From NCBI RefSeq assembly GCF_900101095.1, contig NZ_FNFM01000004.1, positions 186,001 to 250,000 on the forward strand: DNA of 64,000 bases, given 5' to 3'. The translations under genes were made by a program, and so were the position numbers. The stretch comes from Actinopolyspora mzabensis (GTDB lineage: Bacteria; Actinomycetota; Actinomycetes; Mycobacteriales; Pseudonocardiaceae). A model generated the notes under the pieces. That model had not been told where the DNA came from. It did no database searches and was given only the letters and a program-made list of their open reading frames with translations. Shown piece after piece: positions 8,904 to 18,022 of this stretch; the first letter of the stretch is position 1, and each line of letters begins with the position of its first letter.

Positions 8904-10325
8904 GTGAGTCGACGAGCCAAAATCGTTTGTACTATGGGGCCGGCCACCGCCAGTCCGGAGAAGGTGGCCGAGCTCGTAAGCGCCGGCATGAATGTCGCTC
9001 GGCTGAACTTCAGCCACGGTAGCCACGACGACCACCGTCGGGTTTACGACATGGTGCGTGCGGAGACGGCCGAATCCGGACGCGCCGTGGGGATCCTGGG
9101 TGACCTGCAGGGGCCGAAGATCCGACTGGGAACCTTCGCCGAGGGGGAGGTCGAGTGGCGTACCGGTGAGGTCGTCCGGATCACTGTGGACGACGTGGTC
9201 GGTAACCACGACCGGGTCTCCACCACTTACGAGGGGTTGATCGGAGACGCCAAGGTCGGCGACCAGATCCTGGTCGACGACGGGAAGGTCGGGTTGACGG
9301 TCACGGCGGTCGAGGAGACCGACGTGGTCTGCGAGGTCGTCGAGGGCGGCCCCGTTTCCGATCACAAGGGTCTTTCGCTGCCTGGGATGGACGTCTCGGT
9401 TCCCGCCATGTCCGACAAGGACGTCGAGGACCTGGAGTTCGCGATGCGGATGGGCGTGGATTTCATCGCGCTGTCGTTCGTGCGTACTCCCGCCGACATC
9501 GACATCGTCCACCAGGTCATGGACCGGGTCGGGCACCGTGTTCCGGTGATCGCCAAGCTGGAGAAACCCGAGGCGGTGGACAATCTCGAGGCCATCGTGC
9601 TCGCCTTCGACGGTGTCATGGTCGCCAGGGGAGATCTCGGCGTCGAGCTGCCGCTGGAACACGTGCCGTTGGTGCAGAAGCGGGCGATCGGTATCGCCAG
9701 GGAGAACGCCAAGCCGGTCATCGTGGCGACCCAGATGCTCGATTCCATGATCGGCAATCCCCGTCCGACCAGGGCCGAGGCCTCGGACGTCGCCAACGCC
9801 GTGCTGGACGGTACCGATGCCGTCATGCTTTCCGGTGAGACCAGCGTCGGGGACTATCCCGTGGAGACGGTCGAAACCATGGCCCGCATCGTGGAGGCCG
9901 TGGAAGCCGGTTCCTCGGAGCCGCCGGAACTGAGCCACGTGCCGCGGACCAAGCGTGGTGTGATCTCCTACGCCGCCAGGGACATCGGCGAACGACTCAG
10001 TGCCAAGGCGCTGGTTGCCTTCACCCAGTCCGGTGACACCGTCCGTCGGCTGGCGCGGTTGCACACCAGGTTGCCGCTGTTCGCGTTCACCCCTGAGGAG
10101 TCCGTCCGTAGTCAGCTCGCTCTCACTTGGGGGACGGAGACCTTCCTGGTGCCTAGTGTGGATACCACTGACCAGATGGTGCGCCAGGTGGATCAGGCGA
10201 TGCTGTCGATCGGACGTTCCGGCAGTGGCGACATGGTCGTCATCGTCGCGGGCTCCCCGCCCGGAACCGTCGGATCGACCAACCTGATCCGGGTGCACCG
10301 TCTCGGCGAGGAGGATCACGTCTGA
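8904..10325 (+). CDS. pyk: pyruvate kinase
   Basis: Converts phosphoenolpyruvate and ADP to pyruvate and ATP in the last step of glycolysis. The protein (473 residues) begins VSRRAKIVCTMGPATASPEK, the canonical N-terminus. It has NFSHGSHDDH, GDLQGPKIRLG, the active-site IAKLEKPEAVDNLEAI, MVARGDLGVELPLEHVP, and VATQMLDSMI. The C-terminal regulatory domain ends normally. The GTG at 8904 was chosen because it starts the conserved sequence; frames extending upstream are non-homologous. Transcribed away from the VanZ-like gene and followed after 108 bases by tesB in the same direction. Confidence 0.97.
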   Translation: MSRRAKIVCTMGPATASPEKVAELVSAGMNVARLNFSHGSHDDHRRVYDMVRAETAESGRAVGILGDLQGPKIRLGTFAEGEVEWRTGEVVRITVDDVVGNHDRVSTTYEGLIGDAKVGDQILVDDGKVGLTVTAVEETDVVCEVVEGGPVSDHKGLSLPGMDVSVPAMSDKDVEDLEFAMRMGVDFIALSFVRTPADIDIVHQVMDRVGHRVPVIAKLEKPEAVDNLEAIVLAFDGVMVARGDLGVELPLEHVPLVQKRAIGIARENAKPVIVATQMLDSMIGNPRPTRAEASDVANAVLDGTDAVMLSGETSVGDYPVETVETMARIVEAVEAGSSEPPELSHVPRTKRGVISYAARDIGERLSAKALVAFTQSGDTVRRLARLHTRLPLFAFTPEESVRSQLALTWGTETFLVPSVDTTDQMVRQVDQAMLSIGRSGSGDMVVIVAGSPPGTVGSTNLIRVHRLGEEDHV

Positions 10326-10433
10326 CTTCTCCCGGTCGCGGCGGAACCGGATCCACGGTACGAATCGCCGTGCTCCGGCATTCCGCTGCGCGGGAGAGGC
10401 GGCGTGTGCCAACACCGACACGAGGAGTCCGAA

Positions 10434-11378
10434 GTGACCCGAGCGGCACGAGCCGCTGCCGCCGATCCGGCGGGGACCGGCAGCCAGTCGTCCGTTCCGG
10501 TGGATGCCAGTGGTATGCCACACGGACAGCCGGTGCTGGATCGACTTGTGGCATTGCTCGACCTCGAGCCGATCGAGGAGAACATCTTTCGTGGCGTCAG
10601 CCCGGCGGAGTCCCCGGTCCGCGTTTTCGGGGGTCAGGTAGCGGGGCAGGCCCTCGTCGCCGCGGGTAGAACCGTGCCCCCCGAGCGCCGGGTCCATTCG
10701 CTGCACGCCTATTTCCTGCGGCCGGGGGATCCGAGTGTCCCGATCGTCTACGAGGTGGATCGCACCCGGGACGGTCGCTCGTTCACCACCCGCCGCGTCA
10801 TCGCGGTACAGCACGGCAAGACGATCTTCTCGCTGTCCGCCTCGTTCCAGGTCGAGGAACGGGGGATGGACCACGCGGAACCCATGCCGGAGGTCCCCGC
10901 CCCGGAGGAGCTGCCCACCTACGGTGAGCGTCTCGGCCTGCTGGCCGGTGAAGTGGGCGGCATGGCGAATCTGCCCCGACCCATCGACATGCGGCACGTT
11001 ACCGAACCGCCGTGGTTGAGCAGGCAGGACGGACCCAGGGACGCGCGCAGCAGAGTGTGGATGCGGGCCGACGGCGGTCTTCCCGACGACGACCTGCTGC
11101 ACGTCTGCCTGCTCGCCTACGCCTCCGACCTGACCCTGCTGGACTCGGTGCTGGCCAGACACGGCGTCTACTGGGGCGTGGACGAGGTCCACGGCGCCAG
11201 TCTCGACCACGCGATGTGGTTCCACCGGCGGTTCCGCGCCGACGAGTGGTTCCTCTACGACTGCAGCTCTCCCAGCGCCTCGGGGGGGCGGGGGCTGGCC
11301 ACCGGGAACTTCTTCTCGCGGGACGGCTCCCTGCTGGCCACGGTGGTGCAGGAAGGTCTGCTGCGCGTCGCTGATTGA
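10434..11378 (+). CDS. tesB: acyl-CoA thioesterase II
   Basis: Hydrolyses acyl-CoA to free acid and CoA. The protein (314 residues) has two hot-dog folds. FGGQVAGQALVAAGRTVPPERRVHSLHAYFLRPGD marks the first. LDHAMWFHRRFRADEWFLYDCSSPSASGGRGLATGNFFSRDG marks the second and includes the catalytic region of TesB. GTG 10434 is preceded by GAGGAG six bases away; the first 30 residues are low-complexity. Likely independent transcription or read-through from pyk. It converges with the Lrp-type gene across a hairpin at 11438-11484. Confidence 0.93.
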   Translation: MTRAARAAAADPAGTGSQSSVPVDASGMPHGQPVLDRLVALLDLEPIEENIFRGVSPAESPVRVFGGQVAGQALVAAGRTVPPERRVHSLHAYFLRPGDPSVPIVYEVDRTRDGRSFTTRRVIAVQHGKTIFSLSASFQVEERGMDHAEPMPEVPAPEELPTYGERLGLLAGEVGGMANLPRPIDMRHVTEPPWLSRQDGPRDARSRVWMRADGGLPDDDLLHVCLLAYASDLTLLDSVLARHGVYWGVDEVHGASLDHAMWFHRRFRADEWFLYDCSSPSASGGRGLATGNFFSRDGSLLATVVQEGLLRVAD

Positions 11379-11437
11379 TCGGAGCGGGCACGAACGGCGT
11401 GCTCGGCTCCGGTATTCACTCCCGCCCACTCGTGCGT

Positions 11438-11484
11438 CGGGGAACGGCGCGCCGGGTATACACACCCCGAGCACCCGTTCCCCG
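11438..11484. terminator. hairpin between convergent tesB and Lrp gene
   Basis: Arms CGGGGAACGG (11438-11447) and CCGTTCCCCG (11475-11484) pair perfectly over 10 bases with a 27-base loop. The place between convergent genes suggests a bidirectional terminator. There is no U tract. Confidence 0.55.
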
Positions 11485-11498
11485 CTTGCACATGCCGT

Positions 11499-11999
11499 TC
11501 AGCCGCGTCGCCGCGCGGGTCGCGGTGAGCGCGGCGGTGTCAACGCGCGGGTGTGCACCTGCTCCAGCACCACCGAGGTGGTGAAGTGGCGTACCTCGGT
11601 ACGTGCCGAGAGCTTGTCCACCAGGAAACTCTGCAGATGCGCGCTGTCCGTCACCGCGAGGTGAAGCAGGAAGTCGGCCTGCCCGCTCACGTGCAGTAGG
11701 GACCGTGTTTCGGGCTGGGCCATCACGAACTCGCGGAAGGATTCGACCACAGCCCGGGTGTGCGGACGTACGTTGATCGAGACCACCGCCTCCAGCGTGA
11801 GCCCGGTGGCTGCCGGATCCACGTCGATGTGCGACCCGGTGATCACACCCTGTTCCCGGAGTCTGCGTACTCGCTGCAGGCAGCTCGACGCGGCGAGGCC
11901 GATCCGCTCGGCCAACGTCCGGTTGGCCAAGGTCGCGTCGTTCTGCAACTCCTCCAGGATTCGCCAATCCACCGAATCCAGTTCCGCTGAACTCGTCAT
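11499..11999 (-). CDS. Lrp/AsnC-family transcriptional regulator
   Basis: Feast/famine-type regulator of 166 residues that usually binds an amino acid. The N-terminal helix-turn-helix spans residues 6-60 (LDSVDWRILEELQNDATLANRTLAERIGLAASSCLQRVRRLREQGVI). The C-terminal RAM domain (about 70-150) has ISFRE-like strands and the HVSGQADFLLHLAVTD ligand turn. ATG 11999 begins the conserved domain; the frame is open further upstream but unconserved. Divergent from a LysE-type exporter 100 bases away, the classic regulator/exporter arrangement (compare LysG/LysE, BrnF), so it probably controls that gene. Confidence 0.9.
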   Translation of the reverse strand: MTSSAELDSVDWRILEELQNDATLANRTLAERIGLAASSCLQRVRRLREQGVITGSHIDVDPAATGLTLEAVVSINVRPHTRAVVESFREFVMAQPETRSLLHVSGQADFLLHLAVTDSAHLQSFLVDKLSARTEVRHFTTSVVLEQVHTRALTPPRSPRPARRRG

Positions 12000-12099
12000 A
12001 ACCGAACTTTCTGTGTCGTAGCTGGATCGAACACGAACGATTAACCCACTATAGCCCCAGCTTTCGAAGAATTGTCGGTTCGAGCGCGAGGAGTTCGCA

Positions 12100-12708
12100 G
12101 TGCACATCGCTTGGGGGTCGTTCCTGCTCGCCCTGCTGGTGATCATTCTGGTTCCGGGGCCGGACTTCGTGATGGTGACGCGTAGCGCCGCGACCGGGGC
12201 CCGCTGGGGATGGCTGGCCGCGGCGGGAGTGACCTGCGGGTTGCTCATTCACGCCACCGCGGCCACCGTCGGCCTCTCGGCCCTGGTGATCGCGTTCCCC
12301 GCGGCGTTGTTCGTGATCAAGGTGCTCGGTATCGGTTACCTGGTCCTGATGAGCGTTCGAATCCTGCGGCGGGCCGGTTCCACAGCCGTTGCGGGCGAGG
12401 AGGCGGCTCCGACCTCGGGACGCGCGGTTTTCCTGCGGGGGTTGCTGGTCGATGTGCTCAACCCGAAGGTGCTGCTCACCTTTCTGACGCTGTTGCCGCA
12501 GGCGATGGATCCCGCCGGTGATCCCATGAGACAGGCGTTGCTGCTCAGCGCCGCCGCTGTCGCCTCGTTCGCGGCCTGGTGGCTCATCGTCGTCCCCTCG
12601 GTGGGATGGTTGTCGGCCTTCCTGTCCGTGCCCAGGCGCAAACGCGTCTTCGAGCGGTGCTGCGGAGGCGCGCTGCTGGTGATGGCGAGTTCGATAGCGC
12701 TGGCGTGA
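12100..12708 (+). CDS. LysE/RhtB-family amino-acid exporter
   Basis: Inner-membrane exporter of 202 residues with about six hydrophobic segments. The N-terminal motif VPGPDFVMVTRSAATGARWGWLAAAGVTCGLLIHATAA is the family signature, and LVDVLNPKVLLTFLTLLPQ in the middle is the second conserved block. GTG 12100 follows GCGAGGAG. The neighbouring Lrp-type regulator likely senses the exported amino acid or analogue. The exact substrate cannot be told. Confidence 0.9.
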   Translation: MHIAWGSFLLALLVIILVPGPDFVMVTRSAATGARWGWLAAAGVTCGLLIHATAATVGLSALVIAFPAALFVIKVLGIGYLVLMSVRILRRAGSTAVAGEEAAPTSGRAVFLRGLLVDVLNPKVLLTFLTLLPQAMDPAGDPMRQALLLSAAAVASFAAWWLIVVPSVGWLSAFLSVPRRKRVFERCCGGALLVMASSIALA

Positions 12709-12817
12709 GCCCGCGACACGCCCGCGTTCACCACGGTGTCGACACGTGCTCGGTTGATCGGGATCATCGTTCCTCTCGATCAGTGATGACGAGTGCGAGC
12801 GGCCCGGAGGAGTGGCG

Positions 12818-14410
12818 GTGCGGCGTGTCCTGGCGTTGTTGACCGGTTTCGTGATGCTTTTCGCCGTGCCCGGGGCGGCCGATCCCGTGGTGCCGCGCCA
12901 GCGGAGCCCCCGGGCGGAGGAGGAGCTGCGTGCGGATCTGGACCGGATCCTCGCGGATCCTCGATTGGCCGGTGCTTCGGTCGGAGTGGTGGTGCGCGAT
13001 CCGGTGACCCACCGGATCCTCTACCGGCGGGCACCGGACCGACGTCTGATTCCCGCCTCCAATGCCAAGCTGTTCTCCTCGGCCGCGGCGCTGGAGGCGC
13101 TCGGTCCCGAGTTCCGGTTCGACACCCGCGTGCTGACCTCGGGCAGGCGCCGGGGGAACGTACTGCTCGGTGATCTCTACCTGCGCGGTGGTGGTGACCC
13201 GACGATGTCGGCCGCGGACTACCGTGCGCTCGCCGACCGGGTCGCCGACTCCGGGGTTCGGGTCGTTCGGGGGGACGTGCTGGCCGACGACTCCTACTTC
13301 GACGACCGCGCTCTCGCCAACGGTTGGATGGCCGTCGACGAGCCCTACTACTACGCACCTCCGATCTCGGCACTGACGGTCACGCCGAACAGTGACTACG
13401 ATGCGGGTACAGTGCTGGTTCGACTGCGCCCGACCCGGCCGGGAATGCCGGTGCGGGTGAGTACACGGCCTGCCACCGAAGCGGTCGAGATAGTCAACCG
13501 CGCCCGTACGCTCGCCGCGGACGCCACGGGTGAGCTGTCCGTCCGTCGTGCGCACGGCACCGACCGCGTGATCGTCAGCGGCGGAATACCGGCGGGGTCC
13601 GGCACCGAGCGAGCCCTGAGCACCGTCGCCGATCCCACCACGTACGCGCTGGACGTCTTTCGCCGTGCCCTGCGCGAACGCGGTGTCACCTTCCAGGGAT
13701 CCGGTGAGGGCGAGACACCGGAGCGGGCTCGGGTGATGGCCGAACACCGTTCGATGCCGCTGCGGCGGTTGCTGGTGCCCTTCCTCAAGCTCAGCAACAA
13801 CGGTCACGCCGAGACACTGGTCAAGACCATGGGCAGGGTGCTGCGGGACGAGGGGAGCTGGCGGGCGGGCCTCGGGGTGGTGCGGACCGGACTGGCGGGG
13901 TTGGGAATCGACCCCGCCAAGTACCGGCTGGTGGACGGGTCGGGGTTGTCCACGCTGAACGCGGTCTCGCCCGCCCAGCTGACCGAGTTGCTCGACACCG
14001 CCCGCGACCGCCCGTGGTTCGAGGCCTGGAAGCGGGCACTGCCGCTTGCCGGTGCGCCGGACCGGATGACCGGCGGAACGCTTGGTGGCCGGATGCGCGG
14101 CACCGCGGCCGAGGGCAACGTGTCGGCCAAGACCGGTTCGATGACCGGAGTCACCGCGCTGTCCGGATACGTCCGTACTCGCACCGAGCGCCCGTTGGTG
14201 TTCTCCGTGGTGTTCAACGGATTCCTGTCGGCACCGCCTCGTGACCTGCAGGATGCCGTGGCGGTTCGGCTCGCCCGGCTCGGCACGGGGCGGCCTGGAC
14301 CCGTGCCGAATCCCGGCCAACGGGATCGCTCCGCTGGCTCGGCTGTCGACATCCCGTCGACGCGCCCCGACGAATCGATGTTCGAGTGCTCCTGGAGCAA
14401 GAGCTGTTGA
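12818..14410 (+). CDS. dacB: D-alanyl-D-alanine carboxypeptidase/endopeptidase, PBP4 type (S13)
   Basis: Trims or cleaves peptidoglycan cross-links outside the membrane. A signal peptide occupies residues 1-22 (RRVLALLTGFVMLFAV). The three penicillin-binding motifs are present: S81-N-A-K84, S326-N-N328 and K438-T-G. The insert between SxxK and SxN is long, as in class C PBPs. Length 530 residues. GTG 12818 was preferred to GTG 12812 because GGAGGAG lies five bases before it. The C-terminal tail of about 35 residues past the domain is proline- and serine-rich and not conserved. Confidence 0.93.
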   Translation: MRRVLALLTGFVMLFAVPGAADPVVPRQRSPRAEEELRADLDRILADPRLAGASVGVVVRDPVTHRILYRRAPDRRLIPASNAKLFSSAAALEALGPEFRFDTRVLTSGRRRGNVLLGDLYLRGGGDPTMSAADYRALADRVADSGVRVVRGDVLADDSYFDDRALANGWMAVDEPYYYAPPISALTVTPNSDYDAGTVLVRLRPTRPGMPVRVSTRPATEAVEIVNRARTLAADATGELSVRRAHGTDRVIVSGGIPAGSGTERALSTVADPTTYALDVFRRALRERGVTFQGSGEGETPERARVMAEHRSMPLRRLLVPFLKLSNNGHAETLVKTMGRVLRDEGSWRAGLGVVRTGLAGLGIDPAKYRLVDGSGLSTLNAVSPAQLTELLDTARDRPWFEAWKRALPLAGAPDRMTGGTLGGRMRGTAAEGNVSAKTGSMTGVTALSGYVRTRTERPLVFSVVFNGFLSAPPRDLQDAVAVRLARLGTGRPGPVPNPGQRDRSAGSAVDIPSTRPDESMFECSWSKSC

Positions 14411-14615
14411 AGGTACGGTGCGGGAGAATCGCGTTTCGGTCCGGAGGACTCGTGACGGGCGCCGTTCCGCCCGGCCGTGACCACCCCCCCGCCCCCGTAC
14501 GAATCCGCTCCCGGGAGCCTCGGGCGGGATCGGGGGTGTTTCAGGTCGATTCCGGATTCAAGTAATCGGTGTCACACGGTAGCGTGATCGATGTTACCCG
14601 GCTCTAGGAGTGTGT

Positions 14616-15293
14616 GTGTCTGTCGTCAGTGAACTGCTGACCGCGATCGCCGGGTTACCTCGCCCGCTGCTGGTCGTGGTCGTCGGAGCGCTGGTACTGG
14701 GTGAGTGCACACTGGGCATCGGGTTCGTGGTGCCGGGGGAGAGCGGGTTGCTGATCGCCTCGGCCGCCGTGACGGACTTCGGGTTCTTCCTGACCTTGTC
14801 CGGGTCCGTGGCGCTGTTCGCAGCGCTCGGCGACAACATCGGTTTTCTGTTCGGACGTCGCTACGGTTGGCGGCTACGGGAGAGCGCCGCGGTACGCAAG
14901 CTGGGGCAGCGGCACTGGGACCGCGCGGGAACGCTGCTCCGGCGCTATGGCGTGGGCGCGGTGTTGGTGGCGAGGTTCCTGCCCGTGGTGCGTACGCTCA
15001 CTCCCGCGGCGGCGGGTTCCTCCGGGCTGGGCTACGGCAGGTTCTTGCCCGCTTCGCTGGTGGGCGCCGGAGCGTGGGCCACGTTGCACGTCGCCATCGG
15101 CTGGTTGGCGGGTGCCTCGGCCAAGTACGTCGAAAACATCCTCGGCGGAGCCGGTTGGGCCGTGGTGGGGGTGCTGGTGCTGTCCGGAACGGCCACCTGG
15201 CTCTGGCGGCGACGCAAGGCGCGGAAAACCGGTGCCGGCACAGGGGTAACCGATGACCTTTCCGGACTGGACGACCTCGACCGAGCCGCGTGA
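14616..15293 (+). CDS. DedA-family membrane protein
   Basis: Membrane protein of 225 residues of the DedA/VTT (SNARE-associated) class, members of which act as lipid scramblases or flippases. Seen: the re-entrant segment GECTLGIGFVVPGESGLLIA, GDNIGFLFGRRYGWRL, and the essential ARFLPVVRTLTPAAAGSSGLGYGRF with two arginines. A cytoplasmic tail of about 35 charged residues closes the protein. Of four overlapping GTG codons the one at 14616 has AGGAG at five bases. Converges on bioB. Confidence 0.9.
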   Translation: MSVVSELLTAIAGLPRPLLVVVVGALVLGECTLGIGFVVPGESGLLIASAAVTDFGFFLTLSGSVALFAALGDNIGFLFGRRYGWRLRESAAVRKLGQRHWDRAGTLLRRYGVGAVLVARFLPVVRTLTPAAAGSSGLGYGRFLPASLVGAGAWATLHVAIGWLAGASAKYVENILGGAGWAVVGVLVLSGTATWLWRRRKARKTGAGTGVTDDLSGLDDLDRAA

Positions 15294-15386
15294 CCGGTTC
15301 ACCGGGATCCCACGGTCGGTGAGCCCGGGAGCTGCTGTCCGCCCCACATCCGTTCGCCGGAGGTGCGTCCGGCGCGGGGGCCCACC

Positions 15387-15423
15387 GAGCGGACCCCCGA
15401 CACCTCGGCGGAGAGGTCCGCTC
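15387..15423. terminator. hairpin between dedA-like gene and bioB
   Basis: GAGCGGACC (15387-15395) pairs with GGTCCGCTC (15415-15423), nine bases, 19-base loop. The right arm reaches the bioB stop codon. Likely shared terminator of the convergent pair. Confidence 0.5.
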
Positions 15424-16483
15424 AGACGTTGCTCGCGACGTCGGTGCCGACACCACGTCTGCGGATGTTGACCAGGTCCTCGCGCTGCTGCGGCAGGGTG
15501 CCCTCGCGAGCTCCCTCGATCACGAATCCCGCGTCGGCGATCAGTTGCCGGTCCTGCTCCCCGGTTCTGCCCTCGCTGGTCAGGTAGTCGCCGAGAAAGA
15601 TCGAGTTCGCCAGCTGCAGCGCCATGGCTTCCACGTTGCGCAGATGGATCTCCCGCCCTCCGGCGAGCCGAACCTCCACGTCGGGGAAGAAGAACCGGTA
15701 CAGCGCCAGGATGCGCAGACACCGCTGTGGAGTCAGCCGCCACTCGCCCGCCATCGGTGTCCCCTCCATCGGGATCAGGAAGTTGATCGGCACCGAGTCC
15801 GGGTCGAGCTCCCGTAGTTCGAAGGCGAGGCTCACTACGTCCTCGTCCGACTCGCCCATTCCGAATATCGCCCCGGAACATGGGGAGAGACCGGCGCCGG
15901 TGGCGTTGCGCACCGTTTCCACCCGGTCCTCGAAGGTGTGGGTGGAACAGATCTCGGCGTAGCGCTGTTCGTTGGTGTTGAGATTGTGACTGTAGGCGTG
16001 GGCGCCGGCCGTTCGCAGCTGCTCGGCCTGCCCCGCCGCCAGCAGCCCGAGGCAGGCGCATATCTCCACCTCGGGCCGCTGCTGCTTGATCGCCCCGATC
16101 GTCTCGGCGATGCGGTCGATGTCACGTTGCCCGGGGCCGCGGCCACTGGCGACCAGACAGATGCGTTTCGCTCCGGCGTCGGCGGCCTCGCTCGCCGCGC
16201 TCGTCGCCTCTGCCGCCTTCACCCACGAGTACTTGAGGATCTCCGAGTCCGACCCCAGGCGTTGCGAGCAGTAGGTGCAGTCCTCCGGGCACAGCCCACT
16301 CTTCATGTTGATGATGGTGTTGAGTTTGACCCTGTTGCCGAAGAAGTGCCGACGTACCCGCCCCGCGGCCGCGACCACGTCGAGAACGTCGAACTCCTCG
16401 GTCAGCAGTCGTTCGGCCGCCGTGCGACTCGGGGCCTCGCGACGCAGCGCCTTCGTGACCAGCTCGTCCAGTGTGATCGTCAT
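15422..16483 (-). CDS. bioB: biotin synthase
   Basis: Radical-SAM enzyme that inserts sulfur into dethiobiotin. The 4Fe-4S motif is C65-P-E-D-C69-T-Y-C72. Further conserved stretches: [65 protein letters not shown], and [11 protein letters not shown] (arginine ligand of the 2Fe-2S cluster). Length 353 residues. The ATG at 16483 starts the conserved protein and has GAGGGC before it; the frame is open 80 residues further but without similarity. No other biotin gene is nearby, so it is a lone bioB; bioF/A/D must lie elsewhere if present. Confidence 0.96.
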   Translation of the reverse strand: MTITLDELVTKALRREAPSRTAAERLLTEEFDVLDVVAAAGRVRRHFFGNRVKLNTIINMKSGLCPEDCTYCSQRLGSDSEILKYSWVKAAEATSAASEAADAGAKRICLVASGRGPGQRDIDRIAETIGAIKQQRPEVEICACLGLLAAGQAEQLRTAGAHAYSHNLNTNEQRYAEICSTHTFEDRVETVRNATGAGLSPCSGAIFGMGESDEDVVSLAFELRELDPDSVPINFLIPMEGTPMAGEWRLTPQRCLRILALYRFFFPDVEVRLAGGREIHLRNVEAMALQLANSIFLGDYLTSEGRTGEQDRQLIADAGFVIEGAREGTLPQQREDLVNIRRRGVGTDVASNV

Positions 16484-16585
16484 GCCCTCGACACTCGTCG
16501 ACCGGGCGAGCCGCGACAAGATCGCGAAACCTACAACATCGCTCCCGCCGAGTTGTTCCGAATGTGGCCGCTGGTGCCGTGAAAA

Positions 16586-16620
16586 GTGCCGCACCCCGGA
16601 ACACTTCCGGAGCGCGGCAC
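16586..16620 (-). terminator. intrinsic terminator of glyA transcript
   Basis: Outer arms GTGCCGC/GCGGCAC (16586-16592, 16614-16620) and inner arms CCGGAA/TTCCGG (16596-16601, 16605-16610). On the minus strand the hairpin is followed by TTTT. It lies about 70 bases after the glyA stop. Confidence 0.65.
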
Positions 16621-16691
16621 GGTCGTGACACGTGGTCCGCGCACGGACGCCGCGGTGGCGAGCGGCTGTCCTCACGGACCCACCCGATACG

Positions 16692-17972
16692 TCACAGGTT
16701 CGGGTACAGCGGGTGCTTGGCCGCAAGTGCCTCCACGCGGCCGCGCAGCTTCTTGCTCACCGACTCGTCGAACTCGGAGTGCAGCGCGGTGGCGATGATC
16801 TCGGCGATCTCGGCGAAGTCCTCGGCGGCGAAACCGCGGGTGGCCAGTGCCGAGGTACCGATGCGCAGTCCCGAGGTGACCATCGGGGGGCGAGGGTCGT
16901 TGGGCACCGCGTTGCGGTTGACCGTGATACCGACCTCGTGCATCCGGTCCTCGGCCTGCTGCCCGTCCAGCTCGGAGTCGCGCAGGTCCACCAGTACCAG
17001 GTGCACATCCGTGCCGCCGGAGACGATCTGCACCCCGGCGGCCTTGGCGTCGGCGGCCTGCAGTCGATCGGCGATGATTCGGGCGCCTTCCAACGTGCGG
17101 CGCTGTCGATCGGCGAACTCCTCACCGGCGGCCAGCTTGAACGCGACCGCCTTGCCCGCGATCACGTGTTCCAGCGGGCCGCCCTGCTGGCCGGGGAACA
17201 CCGCCGAGTTGAACTTCTTGCCGAGCTCCTCGTCGGAGGAGAGGATCACACCGGCACGCGGACCGCCCAACGTCTTGTGGGTGGTGGTGGTCACCACATG
17301 GGCGTGCGGCACGGGGTTGGGGTGAAGCCCGGCCGCGACCAGACCGGCGAAGTGGGCCATGTCCACCATGAGGTAGGCACCGACCTCGTCGGCGATCTCG
17401 CGGAACCGCTTGAAGTCCAGCTGCCGCGGGTAGGCGGACCAGCCCGCGATGATCACCTGCGGCTTGTTCTCCCGGGCGAGTCGGGCGACCTCGTCCATGT
17501 CGACGAGGTGGTCGTCCTCCCGGACCCGGTACGGCACCACGTTGTAGAGCTTGCCGGAGAAGTTCAGCCGCATCCCGTGGGTGAGGTGACCCCCGTTGGC
17601 CAGGTCCAGACCCAGGATCGTGTCACCCGGCTTGAGCAGCGCGAACATCGCCGCCGCATTGGCCTGCGCGCCGGAGTGCGGCTGCACGTTGGCGTAGGAG
17701 GCCCCGAACAGCTGCTTGACCCGGTCGATGGCGAGCCGCTCGATGACGTCGACGTGCTCGCAGCCGCCGTAATAGCGTTTGCCCGGGTAGCCCTCGGCGT
17801 ATTTGTTGGTCAGTACCGACCCCTGAGCCTCCAACACCGACTGGGGTGCGAAGTTCTCCGAGGCGATCATCTCCAGCGTGTTCTGCTGGCGGTGCAGTTC
17901 CGCGTCGACCGCGTTGGCCACCTCGGGGTCGACCGATGCGAGCCTCTCGTTGAACAGATCGCCTGACGGCAT
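16692..17972 (-). CDS. glyA: serine hydroxymethyltransferase
   Basis: PLP enzyme interconverting serine and glycine with tetrahydrofolate. The PLP lysine is K233 in [16 protein letters not shown]. Other conserved blocks are [47 protein letters not shown] and [13 protein letters not shown]. Length 426 residues. ATG 17972 lies eight bases after GGAGGT; a GTG at 17978 is too close to that site. It is second in an operon after gcvT (50-base gap), which itself follows a glycine riboswitch, so both steps of glycine/one-carbon traffic are induced by glycine. Confidence 0.97.
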   Translation of the reverse strand: MPSGDLFNERLASVDPEVANAVDAELHRQQNTLEMIASENFAPQSVLEAQGSVLTNKYAEGYPGKRYYGGCEHVDVIERLAIDRVKQLFGASYANVQPHSGAQANAAAMFALLKPGDTILGLDLANGGHLTHGMRLNFSGKLYNVVPYRVREDDHLVDMDEVARLARENKPQVIIAGWSAYPRQLDFKRFREIADEVGAYLMVDMAHFAGLVAAGLHPNPVPHAHVVTTTTHKTLGGPRAGVILSSDEELGKKFNSAVFPGQQGGPLEHVIAGKAVAFKLAAGEEFADRQRRTLEGARIIADRLQAADAKAAGVQIVSGGTDVHLVLVDLRDSELDGQQAEDRMHEVGITVNRNAVPNDPRPPMVTSGLRIGTSALATRGFAAEDFAEIAEIIATALHSEFDESVSKKLRGRVEALAAKHPLYPNL

Positions 17973-18022
17973 GATCACTTACCTCCGTGTTCCTGATTCT
18001 CGGTGGAGCGGGTCGGGCGCGT

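Noticed and set aside
8889-11474. 861-residue minus-strand open frame opposite pyk and tesB
   Set aside because: It is the mirror frame of two certain genes, with histidine/glycine-rich composition and no family.
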